Shown here piece by piece: positions 12,959 to 22,140 of a stretch of 39,655 bases of DNA. Below the pieces are notes generated by a model, which did no database searches, had not been told where the DNA came from, and worked only from the letters and a program-made list of their open reading frames with translations. The position numbers were made by a program, and so were the translations under genes. Source of the DNA: JBMOGA01 sp049318625 (lineage in GTDB: Bacteria > Pseudomonadota > Alphaproteobacteria > Rhizobiales > Hyphomicrobiaceae). Positions within the stretch are counted from its first letter, which is position 1; every line of letters starts with the position of its first letter. The DNA lies in assembly GCA_049318625.1 (NCBI GenBank), contig JBMOGA010000033.1:1-39655 (forward strand), read 5' to 3'.

Positions 12959-15395
12959 GCTTCAGGGTTGCGCCCGCCGCCTTTGCTCGCGGACCAGGAC
13001 CCCCGCCGGCATCCCACCGCGCGGTATGCGGGCCAGCCACGGCGCGGGCGTGGCGAGGTGCCGGCAGATCGTAGTGCGGTCGCGACGTGGCGACACGCAC
13101 CTCCGGACGGCCGAGCAGATAGCCCTGCGCCTCCGCACAACCGAGATCGACCAGCAGCGCAAGCTGTGCTTCCGTCTCGACACCTTCCGCCAGAACCGCG
13201 ATGTCGAGGCACTCCCCGAGCGCGAGTACGGCGCGCACGATGGCCCGCGCCTGCCGATCCCGCTCGAGATCCTGCACGAACGACTTGTCGAGCTTGATCT
13301 TGTCGCACGGCACCGTCCGCAGCGTGCCGAGCGAGGAGTAGCCCGACCCGAAATCGTCGAGCGCGATCGTCACACCGAGCGCCTTGAGTTGACGGATCAC
13401 ATGATGCGACCGCGCCGCGTCCTGGATGATCGCCGTCTCGGTCACCTCGATTTCGAGCCGCGCCGGCGAAAGCCCGGTCGCCAGCAGGGTCTCGTGCACC
13501 AGCTTCGGCAGGTCCGCCCGTTCGATGTCGATGGCCGAGATGTTGACCGCGATCCGATAGGGCACCGGCCACTTCGCCGCTTCCGCACACGCGGTCACCA
13601 GAACCCACCGCGTGATGTGCAGGATGAGGCCAGTGCTCTCCGCCAGCGGAATGAACTCCGAGGGCGCAATATACCCGAGCTCGGGGTGCTTCCACCGGAT
13701 CAGCACCTCGCAGCCGACCATGTTGCCGCTGCGCAGGCAGAACTGCGGCTGATAGCGCAGCTCGAGCTGATTACGGTCGCAGGCCTCGCGCAGGTCGTGA
13801 ACGAGGCGGCGGCGCAGTCTCACCGCGTCGTCCATCGACACGTCATAGCAACAGATGTCGCTCTGGGCGGCCCCCATCGCGCGATACATCGCCAGATCGG
13901 CGTTGTTCAGAAGCACGCTCATCGAGGTCGCGTGATCGGGATAGAGCGCGATGCCGACCCGCGCCCCGTACACGACATCGCTTTCGCAGACCCGCATGGT
14001 GCCGTCGACCGCGGTCTTCAGTCGCCGCGCGAATTCCTCCGCCGCCGCCTGCGTCGGGAAAGCCCCCATGGCGACGAACTTGTCGCCGCCGAGCCGCGCC
14101 AGATGCTCTCCCTCCGCCAGAACCGCGCGCATGCGGCCTGCCAGTTCGACCAGCACCTGATCGCCGGTCGCATGGCCGTAGAGATCGTTGACGTCGCGGA
14201 ATCGGTCGATGTCCAAGGCCAGCAGCGCGATTTTCTGCCCAGAACCGCAGTCCGCCAGCGCCGCGGACATTTCCTCGACGAAGGTCGACCGGTTCATCAG
14301 CCCGGTCAGCGGATCCTGGTGGGCGAGTTGGTCGATCTTTTCCTGTTGGGCGAGGCGCGCACGGATGTCGCGGACGGCGTACACGCGCCGCGTTTCAGCC
14401 CCTCCAACCACGAGCTTGGCGTCGTGGGCCGCGATCTCGACCTTGATTTCCTGCCCATCGGCCGCCGCAAGCGTGGCCGCCGTCAGGCCGAGGCCGACAG
14501 GAACACTGTGCTCCACCGTCCATTGCTCCAGCCGCGTGCCGACCAGCGCCGGTTTGTCGAGGCCGATGAGCCGCTCGAACGCCGCGTTGACGTCCGCGAT
14601 CCGATCGTTCTCGGTCACCACCATGCCGTCGACGGTGCTGTCCATAAGGTCGCGCCAGCGCAACTCGCCGCGCATGCGCGTCTGGCGATCCACGAGTTCC
14701 ACAAGCACCAACGTGCCCAGAATGGCGAGGCTAATCAGCCCAACCGCGATGGCCAGCAGTGTGCGCCCACCATGGTCGATGACGACCCCGCCAGGAGAGC
14801 CGAGCGGCACGATCTCGACGGCCGCCATCCCGATGAAGTGCAGACTGACGATCGCCAGCATCAGCAGCGCCGCGGCGTTGGCCATGTTCTGGCGGGTGGG
14901 CGCGCGGTCTGCCAGCACGAACGCCCGCGGCGCGAGTCCGACGACGAGCGCGACCGACGACGCCACATAGCCGGGGTGCCACGTGACGAGCGCATCGATC
15001 GTATAGGCGGCCAAACCCAGATAATGCATGGCCGCAATGGCAAGCCCGATGATGATGCCGGACTGCAGGACGGCCGAGTCGTGTTTGCGGATACCGACCA
15101 TGAACCCCGCAACGGCCCCGCCCACTGCGACGGCGAGTGAGACCGCCGTCAGCATCGGGTCGAAAACGCTGCTGAGCGAAGGCTGGAAAGCCAGCATCGC
15201 GATGAAATGCGTGCACCACGCGGCAGAGCCCGCGGCCAAGGCCCCCAGCACCAGCCATGCGGTCGACATGCCGTCGGTGTGCCGCAGACGGTTGAACAGC
15301 CGCACCGTCGTGTAGGCGCCGAAGCCACAGATCAGCGCGGCGACGGCCACGAGCCATAGATCGTGCTCGTAGACGAGACACGTGACAACGCGCAT
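12951..15395 (-). CDS. MHYT-PAS-GGDEF-EAL cyclic-di-GMP protein
   Basis: An 814-residue membrane signalling protein. The start at 15395 follows AGGGGTGG and opens directly on the first membrane helix. Residues 8-235 form an MHYT sensor with seven hydrophobic helices and the His-bearing motifs CTHFIAM (H63), MHYLG (H124) and LHFIGM (H186), thought to bind copper or sense gases. A PAS-like region follows (250-350). The GGDEF domain (350-520) reads GGDKF at 436-440, so the diguanylate cyclase is probably inactive. The EAL domain (530-790) reads EVLIRWKHP (E563), with N619, E650, DDFG at 680-683, the IKLDKSF Lys and AEGVE all kept, predicting c-di-GMP hydrolysis. The net role is probably a phosphodiesterase controlling motility or biofilm. 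Confidence 0.92.
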   Translation of the reverse strand: MRVVTCLVYEHDLWLVAVAALICGFGAYTTVRLFNRLRHTDGMSTAWLVLGALAAGSAAWCTHFIAMLAFQPSLSSVFDPMLTAVSLAVAVGGAVAGFMVGIRKHDSAVLQSGIIIGLAIAAMHYLGLAAYTIDALVTWHPGYVASSVALVVGLAPRAFVLADRAPTRQNMANAAALLMLAIVSLHFIGMAAVEIVPLGSPGGVVIDHGGRTLLAIAVGLISLAILGTLVLVELVDRQTRMRGELRWRDLMDSTVDGMVVTENDRIADVNAAFERLIGLDKPALVGTRLEQWTVEHSVPVGLGLTAATLAAADGQEIKVEIAAHDAKLVVGGAETRRVYAVRDIRARLAQQEKIDQLAHQDPLTGLMNRSTFVEEMSAALADCGSGQKIALLALDIDRFRDVNDLYGHATGDQVLVELAGRMRAVLAEGEHLARLGGDKFVAMGAFPTQAAAEEFARRLKTAVDGTMRVCESDVVYGARVGIALYPDHATSMSVLLNNADLAMYRAMGAAQSDICCYDVSMDDAVRLRRRLVHDLREACDRNQLELRYQPQFCLRSGNMVGCEVLIRWKHPELGYIAPSEFIPLAESTGLILHITRWVLVTACAEAAKWPVPYRIAVNISAIDIERADLPKLVHETLLATGLSPARLEIEVTETAIIQDAARSHHVIRQLKALGVTIALDDFGSGYSSLGTLRTVPCDKIKLDKSFVQDLERDRQARAIVRAVLALGECLDIAVLAEGVETEAQLALLVDLGCAEAQGYLLGRPEVRVATSRPHYDLPAPRHARAVAGPHTARWDAGGGPGPRAKAAGATLKRA

Positions 15396-15845
15396 GCACC
15401 ACCCCTGGTTGCGCTCACTCACGCCAACACTACCGCCAAGGTATGAATAAAAACGTTGTTCATTTTGCAGGTGTCCGTCCGGGTCTGCCCCAAGCCAAGG
15501 AGCAGAGACCCGCGCATCGGCAGAAACACCGTTAGCGTTGCATGTCCGATGGTCGTCCAATCGGAGCACCGCCCGTTGTCGCCTACACCTTGATGGCATC
15601 GCGTCTGCAATCTATCGCACTGGCTGGCGTCCCTTCGCTCGCGGGGCGCCGGCACGGCAATCATTGTGGTGTGCAGGAACAAGTTGTTCGAGAGGCATCC
15701 CTCGCCTGGCCCGCATACGGTGAGGCGCCGACGCCCGCTCGAGCGCCCCGATCATTATCCCGGTCCGCCCGCGGGCCCCGCCAAAATCCTCTGGCACGCC
15801 CCGCTCGAACCTGCTAAACGGCCGCCTCTGAATGGTCTCCGGTAT
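15396..15845. other. 450-bp intergenic region, nothing recognised
   Basis: Lies between the start of the c-di-GMP protein gene and the tRNA-Asn. The AT-richer patch near 15440-15465 (AATAAAAACG) is the likeliest place for the promoter of the minus-strand gene, but no clear -35/-10 pair can be defended. No small gene with a ribosome-binding site was found. Confidence 0.3.
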
Positions 15846-15920
15846 TCCGCGGTAGCTCAGCGGTAGAGCAGCCGACTGTTAATCGGCTGGTCGTAGGTTC
15901 GAATCCTACCCGCGGAGCCA
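15846..15920 (+). tRNA. tRNA-Asn (anticodon GTT)
   Basis: A complete cloverleaf: acceptor TCCGCGG pairs with CCGCGGA; D-arm GCTC-AGCGGTA-GAG; anticodon arm GCCGA-CTGTTAA-TCGGC with anticodon GTT; T-arm GTAGG-TTCGAAT-CCTAC; discriminator G and an encoded CCA. All stems are perfect. It is isolated, with no neighbouring integrase. Confidence 0.98.
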
Positions 15921-16235
15921 TTCAGCATTGATTTTCAAGGAGAAAAGCGCGAACAGACCGGCCGGATCGGCCACCGGTCAGAGCCGGTACGCCACCCGCC
16001 GTGCGCCGCGGCACGCCGTGTTCGCCGGGTCGCGGGCCGGCCTGCCACCCGGCCGCGCAACCCCGTGCCCGGCCCCGACACCGGCCCACTACCGGTTGCA
16101 GGCCTCCCCGGTGCATCTGCCATGACTGAGCCCGCCGACCAGCGGGACGTGGCGCCGGCCCACGCGTGTCTGCGAAGCCGAGCCCCCTGGACGGGTCGTT
16201 TGACTTCCGGGCGCCCGTTGCGTATTTTCCTGCCC
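15921..16235. other. 315-bp intergenic region before the metal efflux operon
   Basis: Very GC-rich. It contains several short GC inverted repeats (for example GGCCGGCCTGCC and GCCGGCCC) but no defined operator, riboswitch or terminator that I can support. Any metal-responsive regulation of the following operon would have to be read from here or from a regulator elsewhere, because no MerR or two-component gene is adjacent. Confidence 0.3.
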
Positions 16236-16688
16236 ATGACGAGGCGGTGGCAATCCAAGCTGCGGAACATCGGGCTGGTGGCACTAGTGCTGCCGGCCCT
16301 GGCGATGCTTCTGGCAGCACCACTGGTGCGTGCGGCCGGGTTCGCCGCGTGCCATCCAGAGGCCGCCGCAGCCATGGCCGCATCCGACCATCCGGTTCAC
16401 GATCATGCGGGCCATCATGGCGAGCCGGCCGGCAAGACGCACCACGGCGCCGGCGACTCGCATCATCCCGCCTCGCCCGAGCATCGCAGCGACGGCGCGC
16501 AACGCAACCTCGACTGCTGCCTGCCCGCCGGCGCTCTCGTGCACGCCCCCTATACGAACGACGGCCTGACGCGGGTCGTCATCGATCGCATCGGTCCGGC
16601 AAAGGCACAAACCCGGCCTTGGACCTGGGACCCCTCCGCTCTGCGCCGACCGCCACGAACAAGCGACATCGCAGAACGGGCCGCGTGA
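16236..16688 (+). CDS. His-rich periplasmic metal-binding protein
   Basis: A 150-residue protein with an N-terminal signal or anchor helix (NIGLVALVLPALAMLLAAPL). A histidine-dense stretch follows (HPVHDHAGHHGEPAGKTHHG, residues about 59-90), then a CC pair and a short C-terminal tail. The sequence resembles the small DUF2946/CopL-type proteins placed ahead of heavy-metal efflux genes, which are thought to bind metal in the periplasm. It is the first gene of the efflux operon, 52 bases before the adaptor. The start at 16236 is chosen for the signal peptide; the ribosome-binding site is poor. The metal cannot be told from sequence. Confidence 0.65.
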   Translation: MTRRWQSKLRNIGLVALVLPALAMLLAAPLVRAAGFAACHPEAAAAMAASDHPVHDHAGHHGEPAGKTHHGAGDSHHPASPEHRSDGAQRNLDCCLPAGALVHAPYTNDGLTRVVIDRIGPAKAQTRPWTWDPSALRRPPRTSDIAERAA

Positions 16689-16740
16689 GTCCCCCTCGCG
16701 CGGCCGCCTCCTGTTGGCTGCTGCAGCGAGTCATTACTCC

Positions 16741-18432
16741 ATGAACCTTCCTGGATTCCGGCGCCTGTTGGCGCCTGCCCTCGCGGGCTTTGCCGTGCTC
16801 GTGCTGACGGCACATCTGCTGGCGCCGAGTCTGGCGCACGAGGGCCACGATCACGGCCCGCCGCCACCCGAGCTTCCGAACGCGGTCAAACCACGGGTCA
16901 GCGCGCACACGGACGCCTACGAACTGGTCGCCATCGCCAACGGTGAGCGCCTGATCGTCTATCTCGACCGGTACGCTGACAACGCTCCGGTGCTCGATGC
17001 CCAGATCGAAATTCTGGTCGGCGCCACCGCCATTCCGGCGCAGCCCCAGGCCGACGGCACCTATGGCGCAACTCTTCCCGCGCCCGCCGCATCGGGTCGC
17101 ACAGAGCTGATCTTCAACATCCGGCACCCGTCGGGCGACGATCTTCTCGCTGGCGTTCTCGACATCCCCGCCGCAGCGCTCGCCACGAACGCCACACCGG
17201 CCACCCCCGGCGGCGCCTCCCAGGGCCCGGCGCCGCGCGGTGTCGACTGGGCCGTCGCCGGCCTGATCGGCGTGCTGTCGCTGCTGGCTGGGCTTGCCCT
17301 CGGCCGCGGCCTTCGGCGCCCCGTCGTTGCCCTGGCGCTGGCGTGCGCCGTCTCGACGCTGGCGCCACAACCGGTGCGCGCCCATGAGGGCCACGGTCCG
17401 AGCCCCGCGCCGTCGGCATCGAGCCTGTTCGGAGAGGCCCCGCGGCGGCTTGCCGACGGCAGCGTGTTTCTGCCGAAGCCGAGCCAGCGCCTGATATCGG
17501 TGCGCACACAAGTGGCGGACGAAGGGGTCGCCAATCGCACGGTGACCCTGGTCGGCCGCACCATCGCCGACCCGAACCGCGCCGGCATCGTGCAGAGCAT
17601 CAATGGCGGGCGAATCGCGCCGCCACCCGGAGGGCTCCCGCGGCTCGGCCAGGCGGTCAAGGCCGGGGAGGTTCTGGCCGTGGTGCAACCGGCCCTTCCG
17701 CTCGCCGATCAATCGGTACTGGCCGAGAAGGCGCGCGAACTCGAAGGCCAGATCCAGCTCGGCGAGCAGCGGCTGGCACGGTTCAATCGGCTTTCGGAGG
17801 GCAACGTTGCCCGCAGTCAGATCGAGGACGTCGAACTCGAGATCGCGAACACGCGCCGCCGACTGGAGAGCCTGCGCACGGCCAGAATTCTGCCGGAAAC
17901 GCTCGTCGCGCCCATCGACGGTGTCATCTCCGCCGCCCGCGTGGTGGCGGGCCAGGTCGTGCGGGCGGAGGACCAGTTGTTCCAGATCGTCGATCCCGGC
18001 GGTCTGTGGATCGAGGCACTCGCCTTCGATCAGAGCGATCCGGGTACGATCGTCGCGGCCACGGCGGTGACCGGCGACGGAAAGCGCATGGACTTGAGCT
18101 TCGAAGGGCGTGGCAGGGCGGTCCAGCAACAGGCCATCGTCCTGCAGTTCTCGGTCAAGGGGCCGGTCTCGGAGGCTGTCATCGGCGTGCCGGTGACCGT
18201 GCTGGCCCGCAGCGCCGAGACCCATCGCGGCATGCTGCTGCCCCGCGATGCCGTGGTCCGCGGCCCGGGCGGCGACAGTATCGTCTGGCAACACATCGAT
18301 CCCGAGAGATTTGTGGCGCGTCCGGTGCGGATCGAACCCTTCGACAGCCGCAACGTGCTGGTGACCGGCGGCATAGCACCCAAGGATCGCATCGTGGTCC
18401 ACGGCGCCGAGTTGCTGGCACAGGTACGCTGA
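16741..18432 (+). CDS. Heavy-metal RND efflux periplasmic adaptor with fused N-terminal domain
   Basis: A 563-residue protein. The C-terminal part (about 225-563) is a membrane-fusion adaptor: a lipoyl half-motif around GGRIAPPPGGLPRLGQAVKAGEVLA, an alpha-hairpin (EKARELEGQIQLGEQRLARF...), the second lipoyl half (LVAPIDGVISAARVVAGQVV) and beta-barrel/MP domains. It links the inner-membrane pump to an outer-membrane channel. The N-terminus is unusual. A signal peptide is followed by HEGHDH (33-38) and a beta-rich domain, then a transmembrane helix (about 171-188), then a second signal-peptide-like stretch ending AHEGHG (214-219). This looks like two secreted proteins fused. It precedes the pump by 11 bases. 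Confidence 0.85.
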   Translation: MNLPGFRRLLAPALAGFAVLVLTAHLLAPSLAHEGHDHGPPPPELPNAVKPRVSAHTDAYELVAIANGERLIVYLDRYADNAPVLDAQIEILVGATAIPAQPQADGTYGATLPAPAASGRTELIFNIRHPSGDDLLAGVLDIPAAALATNATPATPGGASQGPAPRGVDWAVAGLIGVLSLLAGLALGRGLRRPVVALALACAVSTLAPQPVRAHEGHGPSPAPSASSLFGEAPRRLADGSVFLPKPSQRLISVRTQVADEGVANRTVTLVGRTIADPNRAGIVQSINGGRIAPPPGGLPRLGQAVKAGEVLAVVQPALPLADQSVLAEKARELEGQIQLGEQRLARFNRLSEGNVARSQIEDVELEIANTRRRLESLRTARILPETLVAPIDGVISAARVVAGQVVRAEDQLFQIVDPGGLWIEALAFDQSDPGTIVAATAVTGDGKRMDLSFEGRGRAVQQQAIVLQFSVKGPVSEAVIGVPVTVLARSAETHRGMLLPRDAVVRGPGGDSIVWQHIDPERFVARPVRIEPFDSRNVLVTGGIAPKDRIVVHGAELLAQVR

Positions 18433-18443
18433 GAGGAGCGGGC

Positions 18444-21400
18444 ATGTTCAACGTTCTCGTTTCCGCGAGCCTGCGCAATCGCAGCATGGTACTCGCCGTC
18501 GCCGCGCTGCTCGTCCTGTATGGCGGCATGGCGCTGCCGCGTCTGCCGATCGACGTGTTCCCCGACCTCAACAAGCCCACCGTCACCATCATGACGGAAG
18601 CCGAAGGGTTGGCTCCTTCCGAAGTCGAGACCACAGTCACCTATCCGATCGAGGTGGCCATGAACGGTGTCGCCGGCGTCACCCGCGTGCGATCGGTCTC
18701 CGGAGTGGGCCTGTCGATCGTCAACGTCGAATTCGACTGGGGCAGCGACATCTTCCGCAATCGCCAACTCGTCACCGAGCGTCTCGGCACGGTCCGCGGC
18801 GAACTGCCCGAGCGCATCGCACCGCAGATCGGTCCGATCACCTCGATCATGGGCGAGATCCTGCTGGTCGCCTTGACGTCGGAATCCGTCTCCCCGATGG
18901 AGTTGCGCGAGATCGCCGATTACGTGGTGCGCCCGGCTCTGCTCGCCATCCCGGCCATTTCCCAGGTCATTCCCATCGGCGGCGAGGTTCGCCAGTTCCG
19001 CATCGCCCCCAACGTCGCCGCGCTTCACGCCCTCGAGGTGACGGTCGAGCAGATCGAGACTGCCGTCCGCCGCTTCGGAAAGAACACCGGCGGAGGATTC
19101 GTCGATCAGTACAGCCGCGAATTCGTCATCCGGAACATCGGACTGACCAGCCGGCTCGAGGACCTGCGGAATGTCGTCGTCGCCAGCAAGGGCGGCCAAC
19201 CGATCCTGCTGCGTCAGGTCGCAACCGTCGAGCACGCGGCACGCGTGAAGCGCGGGTCCGCCGGCTACATGGGGCAGCCAGCCGTCATCGTCTCCGTTCA
19301 GAAGCAGCCCGGCGCCGACACCATTCGCCTGACCGGGGACGTCGAGCGCACCCTGGCCGCGCTCCAGAAGACGCTCCCCCCCGGCGTATCGGCGCAGAAC
19401 ATCCAATTCCGCCAGGCGACCTTCATCGAGGCCGCGATCGGCAATGTACGCAGCGTGCTGATCGAGGCGGCCATCGCGGTCACCATCGTGCTGTTCCTGT
19501 TTCTCCTGGACTGGCGCGCCACGACCATCTCGTTGACCGCGATACCGATCTCCATTCTCGTGACCGTTCTGGTGTTCCAGGCGATGGGGCTGACCATCAA
19601 CACCATGACGCTCGGCGGACTCGCCATCGCGATCGGTGAACTGGTCGACGATGCCGTCGTAGATGTGGAGAACATCCTGAGGCGTCTCGCCGAGAACCGC
19701 GACGCGCCGCATCCGCGACCGGCCTTGCATGTCATCGCCGCCGCCAGCCAGGAGGTGCGCTCCGGCATCGTCTACGCGACGGCGATCATCGTGCTCGTGT
19801 TCGTGCCCCTGTTCGCCCTGTCGGGCATCGAAGGACGCCTGTTCACGCCCCTCGGCATCGCATACATCGTTTCCATTCTCGCCTCGCTGCTGACATCCAT
19901 CACGGTCACGCCGGTTCTGGCGTCGTTCCTCTTGACCGGCCGCCAACAGATGGCCGGCACCGACAGCGCCATCGTGAGAGCACTGAAGGCCGCTAACCGA
20001 CGGGCCCTTGCCTGGTCGTTCCGGCATGCCACCCTCGTGCTGATGGCGGTCGGAACCGGTGTTGCCGGCGCCGCGCTCGCCGTGACGACGCTGCCACGTT
20101 CGTTCCTTCCCGCCTTCAACGAAGGCACACTGACGATCAACCTGCTCTACAATCCAGGCATCAGCCTCGCAGAATCAGATCGCCTGGGAGCGATCGCGGA
20201 GCGCCTGATCCTCTCCGTGCCCGAGACGAAGTCGGTCGGACGGCGCACCGGTCGCGCCGAACTCGACGAGCACGCCGAGGGCGTCCACTCCTCGGAGATC
20301 GATGTCGATCTGCACCGGTCCGAACGCTCCAAGACGGACGTGTTGGCCGATATCCGCCAGCGGTTGGCCGCCCTGCCCGCCGTCGTCAATGTCGGCCAGC
20401 CGATCTCGCACCGGCTCGATCATCTGCTGTCTGGCATTCGCGCCGAGATCGCTCTCAAGATCTTCGGCGAGGACCTCGACACCCTGCGCACGCTGGCCGA
20501 GACCCTCCGAGGGCGACTGTCCTCCGTGCCGGGGCTGGTCGATCTCCAGGTCGAGAAACAGGTTCTGATCCCGGAGGTGCGGATCTCGATCGATTATGCC
20601 CGTGCCGCTCTCTACGGGCTTTCGGCGCCGGCCATCACCGAGGCGCTGGAAGGTCTGTCCAACGGGCGGGTGGTCTCACAGGTCGTCTCCGGGACACGCC
20701 GTTTCGACGTGGTTCTGAGGCTGCCCGAAACCCAGCGCTCCACCACCGCACTCGGCGATCTGCTGGTCCAGACGCCGACCGGGATGATCCCTCTGCGTCT
20801 CGTCGCCACCGTCGAGGAGACGGAGGGTCCCAACCAGATCCAGCGCGAGAACACGAGGCGGCGCATCGTCGTGCTCGCCAATGGAGACGGCCACCGCGAC
20901 ATGGCCGCCATTGTTGCGGACATCCGTCGCATCGTTGCGGACACACGCCTGCCCGAGGGCTACACGGTGGGCGTGGAGGGCACCTTCCAGGCCAACGAGG
21001 CCGCAAGCCGCCTGATCGCCGGCTTGTCCGTTGTTTCACTCGCCCTAATACTCGTCGTTCTCTACGTCCGCTATCGATCGCTGGTCATCGCCCTGATCAT
21101 CATGGGCAACATTCCGCTCGCTCTCATCGGAAGTGTCGCCGCCCTCTACCTGGCCGGTCAGCCGCTCACCGTCGCGTCGATGATCGGCTTCATCACGCTG
21201 GCCGGCATTACGACACGCAACGGCATCCTGAAGATCAGCCATTTCATCAATCTCGCGCTGCATGAAGGCGAACGCTTCGGAGAAGCCCTGGTCACACGGG
21301 GAAGCCTCGAGCGGCTGCGGCCCGTCCTGATGACGGCCCTGTCCGCTGGAGTAGCCCTGATCCCGCTGCTGTTCGGCGCCGGCGAGCCGGGGCGGGAGAT

Positions 21401-21581
21401 CCTGCATCCCGTGGCGGTGACCATATTCGGCGGCCTGTTCTCGGCCACCCTGCTGGATACCTTCGTCACGCCCCTGTTGTTCCTGAAACTGGGCCGCCGC
21501 CCGCTCGAGCGGTTACGCGCCGACCGGGACGCAACGCCTCCCGAGCCGGCCGGTCGCCCGGCCGGCGCACCGATCTATTAG
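18444..21581 (+). CDS. CusA/CzcA-family heavy-metal RND efflux pump
   Basis: A 1045-residue inner-membrane proton/metal antiporter of full family length, with GAGAGGAG upstream of the ATG. Twelve transmembrane helices are visible, two large periplasmic loops follow TM1 and TM7, and the TM4 segment reads GLAIAIGELVDDAVVDVEN. The AIGx3Dx6EN pattern is closer to the CusA/monovalent-type signature than to the DFG form of CzcA, but this alone does not prove copper or silver. Early motifs (PIDVFPDLNKPTVTIMTEAEGLAPSEVE) are typical of the group. It works with the adaptor gene upstream; no outer-membrane factor is encoded nearby. Confidence 0.93.
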   Translation: MFNVLVSASLRNRSMVLAVAALLVLYGGMALPRLPIDVFPDLNKPTVTIMTEAEGLAPSEVETTVTYPIEVAMNGVAGVTRVRSVSGVGLSIVNVEFDWGSDIFRNRQLVTERLGTVRGELPERIAPQIGPITSIMGEILLVALTSESVSPMELREIADYVVRPALLAIPAISQVIPIGGEVRQFRIAPNVAALHALEVTVEQIETAVRRFGKNTGGGFVDQYSREFVIRNIGLTSRLEDLRNVVVASKGGQPILLRQVATVEHAARVKRGSAGYMGQPAVIVSVQKQPGADTIRLTGDVERTLAALQKTLPPGVSAQNIQFRQATFIEAAIGNVRSVLIEAAIAVTIVLFLFLLDWRATTISLTAIPISILVTVLVFQAMGLTINTMTLGGLAIAIGELVDDAVVDVENILRRLAENRDAPHPRPALHVIAAASQEVRSGIVYATAIIVLVFVPLFALSGIEGRLFTPLGIAYIVSILASLLTSITVTPVLASFLLTGRQQMAGTDSAIVRALKAANRRALAWSFRHATLVLMAVGTGVAGAALAVTTLPRSFLPAFNEGTLTINLLYNPGISLAESDRLGAIAERLILSVPETKSVGRRTGRAELDEHAEGVHSSEIDVDLHRSERSKTDVLADIRQRLAALPAVVNVGQPISHRLDHLLSGIRAEIALKIFGEDLDTLRTLAETLRGRLSSVPGLVDLQVEKQVLIPEVRISIDYARAALYGLSAPAITEALEGLSNGRVVSQVVSGTRRFDVVLRLPETQRSTTALGDLLVQTPTGMIPLRLVATVEETEGPNQIQRENTRRRIVVLANGDGHRDMAAIVADIRRIVADTRLPEGYTVGVEGTFQANEAASRLIAGLSVVSLALILVVLYVRYRSLVIALIIMGNIPLALIGSVAALYLAGQPLTVASMIGFITLAGITTRNGILKISHFINLALHEGERFGEALVTRGSLERLRPVLMTALSAGVALIPLLFGAGEPGREILHPVAVTIFGGLFSATLLDTFVTPLLFLKLGRRPLERLRADRDATPPEPAGRPAGAPIY

Positions 21582-21600
21582 TGAACACGAGGAACCCGCG

Positions 21601-21981
21601 ATGCACATCCGCTGCCTGCTCATGATCGTCATCGCCACGCTCACGTGGCCAATCTCTGCACGCGCCCACGACGCCGCCAAAGGACCGAATGGCGGCCCCA
21701 TGATCACGGTGCAGGACAAGCACGCCGAGTTGACCGTTTCGGCGGCCGACATCGGCGTCCACATCTCCGACGCCAAGCATGTGCCGATCGCCACCACCAA
21801 CGCCAGCGGACGCGCCGTCATCCAGATGGATGGCAAAACGACCATCGTGCCACTGGTCGCCGGCCCGCAGGGCCAGCTCGTCGGCAAGGCGCCCGCCCCG
21901 ATCGCAACCGGCGCCCGCGTGGTCGTGTCGGCAACGCTTGCCGACGGGAGCAGCCTGCAGGCCCGCTTCGTCGTTCCCTGA
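21601..21981 (+). CDS. Small periplasmic protein of the metal efflux operon
   Basis: A 126-residue secreted protein with a signal peptide (cleaved after ARA) and a mature start HDAAKGPNGGPM, containing one His and one Met. The rest is beta-rich (VHISDAKHVPIATTNASGRA...). It begins 19 bases after the pump stop, with GAGG upstream, so it is the last gene of the efflux operon. Proteins of this outline often accompany CzcCBA/CusCBA-type loci, but I know no defined biochemical role. It is not CusF: the metal-binding WxM pattern is absent. Confidence 0.7.
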   Translation: MHIRCLLMIVIATLTWPISARAHDAAKGPNGGPMITVQDKHAELTVSAADIGVHISDAKHVPIATTNASGRAVIQMDGKTTIVPLVAGPQGQLVGKAPAPIATGARVVVSATLADGSSLQARFVVP

Positions 21982-22140
21982 GGCGGATCGGCGATCATCG
22001 AGCGTGTGGCCCGCGTCGGCCCGGCGCGACGGTGAGGACACCCCGACGATGAAGGCGGCGAGCGCCCCTGACCATGTTGGGTGACCAGCCGCGGCTGATC
22101 GTTCGCGCGGCGGCACTCCCCTCGTTCGCCAGAGCGCCGC

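Noticed and set aside
13026..15140. Plus-strand open frame of 704 codons opposite the GGDEF-EAL gene
   Set aside because: Arg/His/Asp-rich shadow; all conserved signalling motifs are on the minus strand.
18030..20027. Minus-strand open frame of 665 codons opposite the efflux pump
   Set aside because: Shadow of the pump's reading frame; no start site or recognisable domain.
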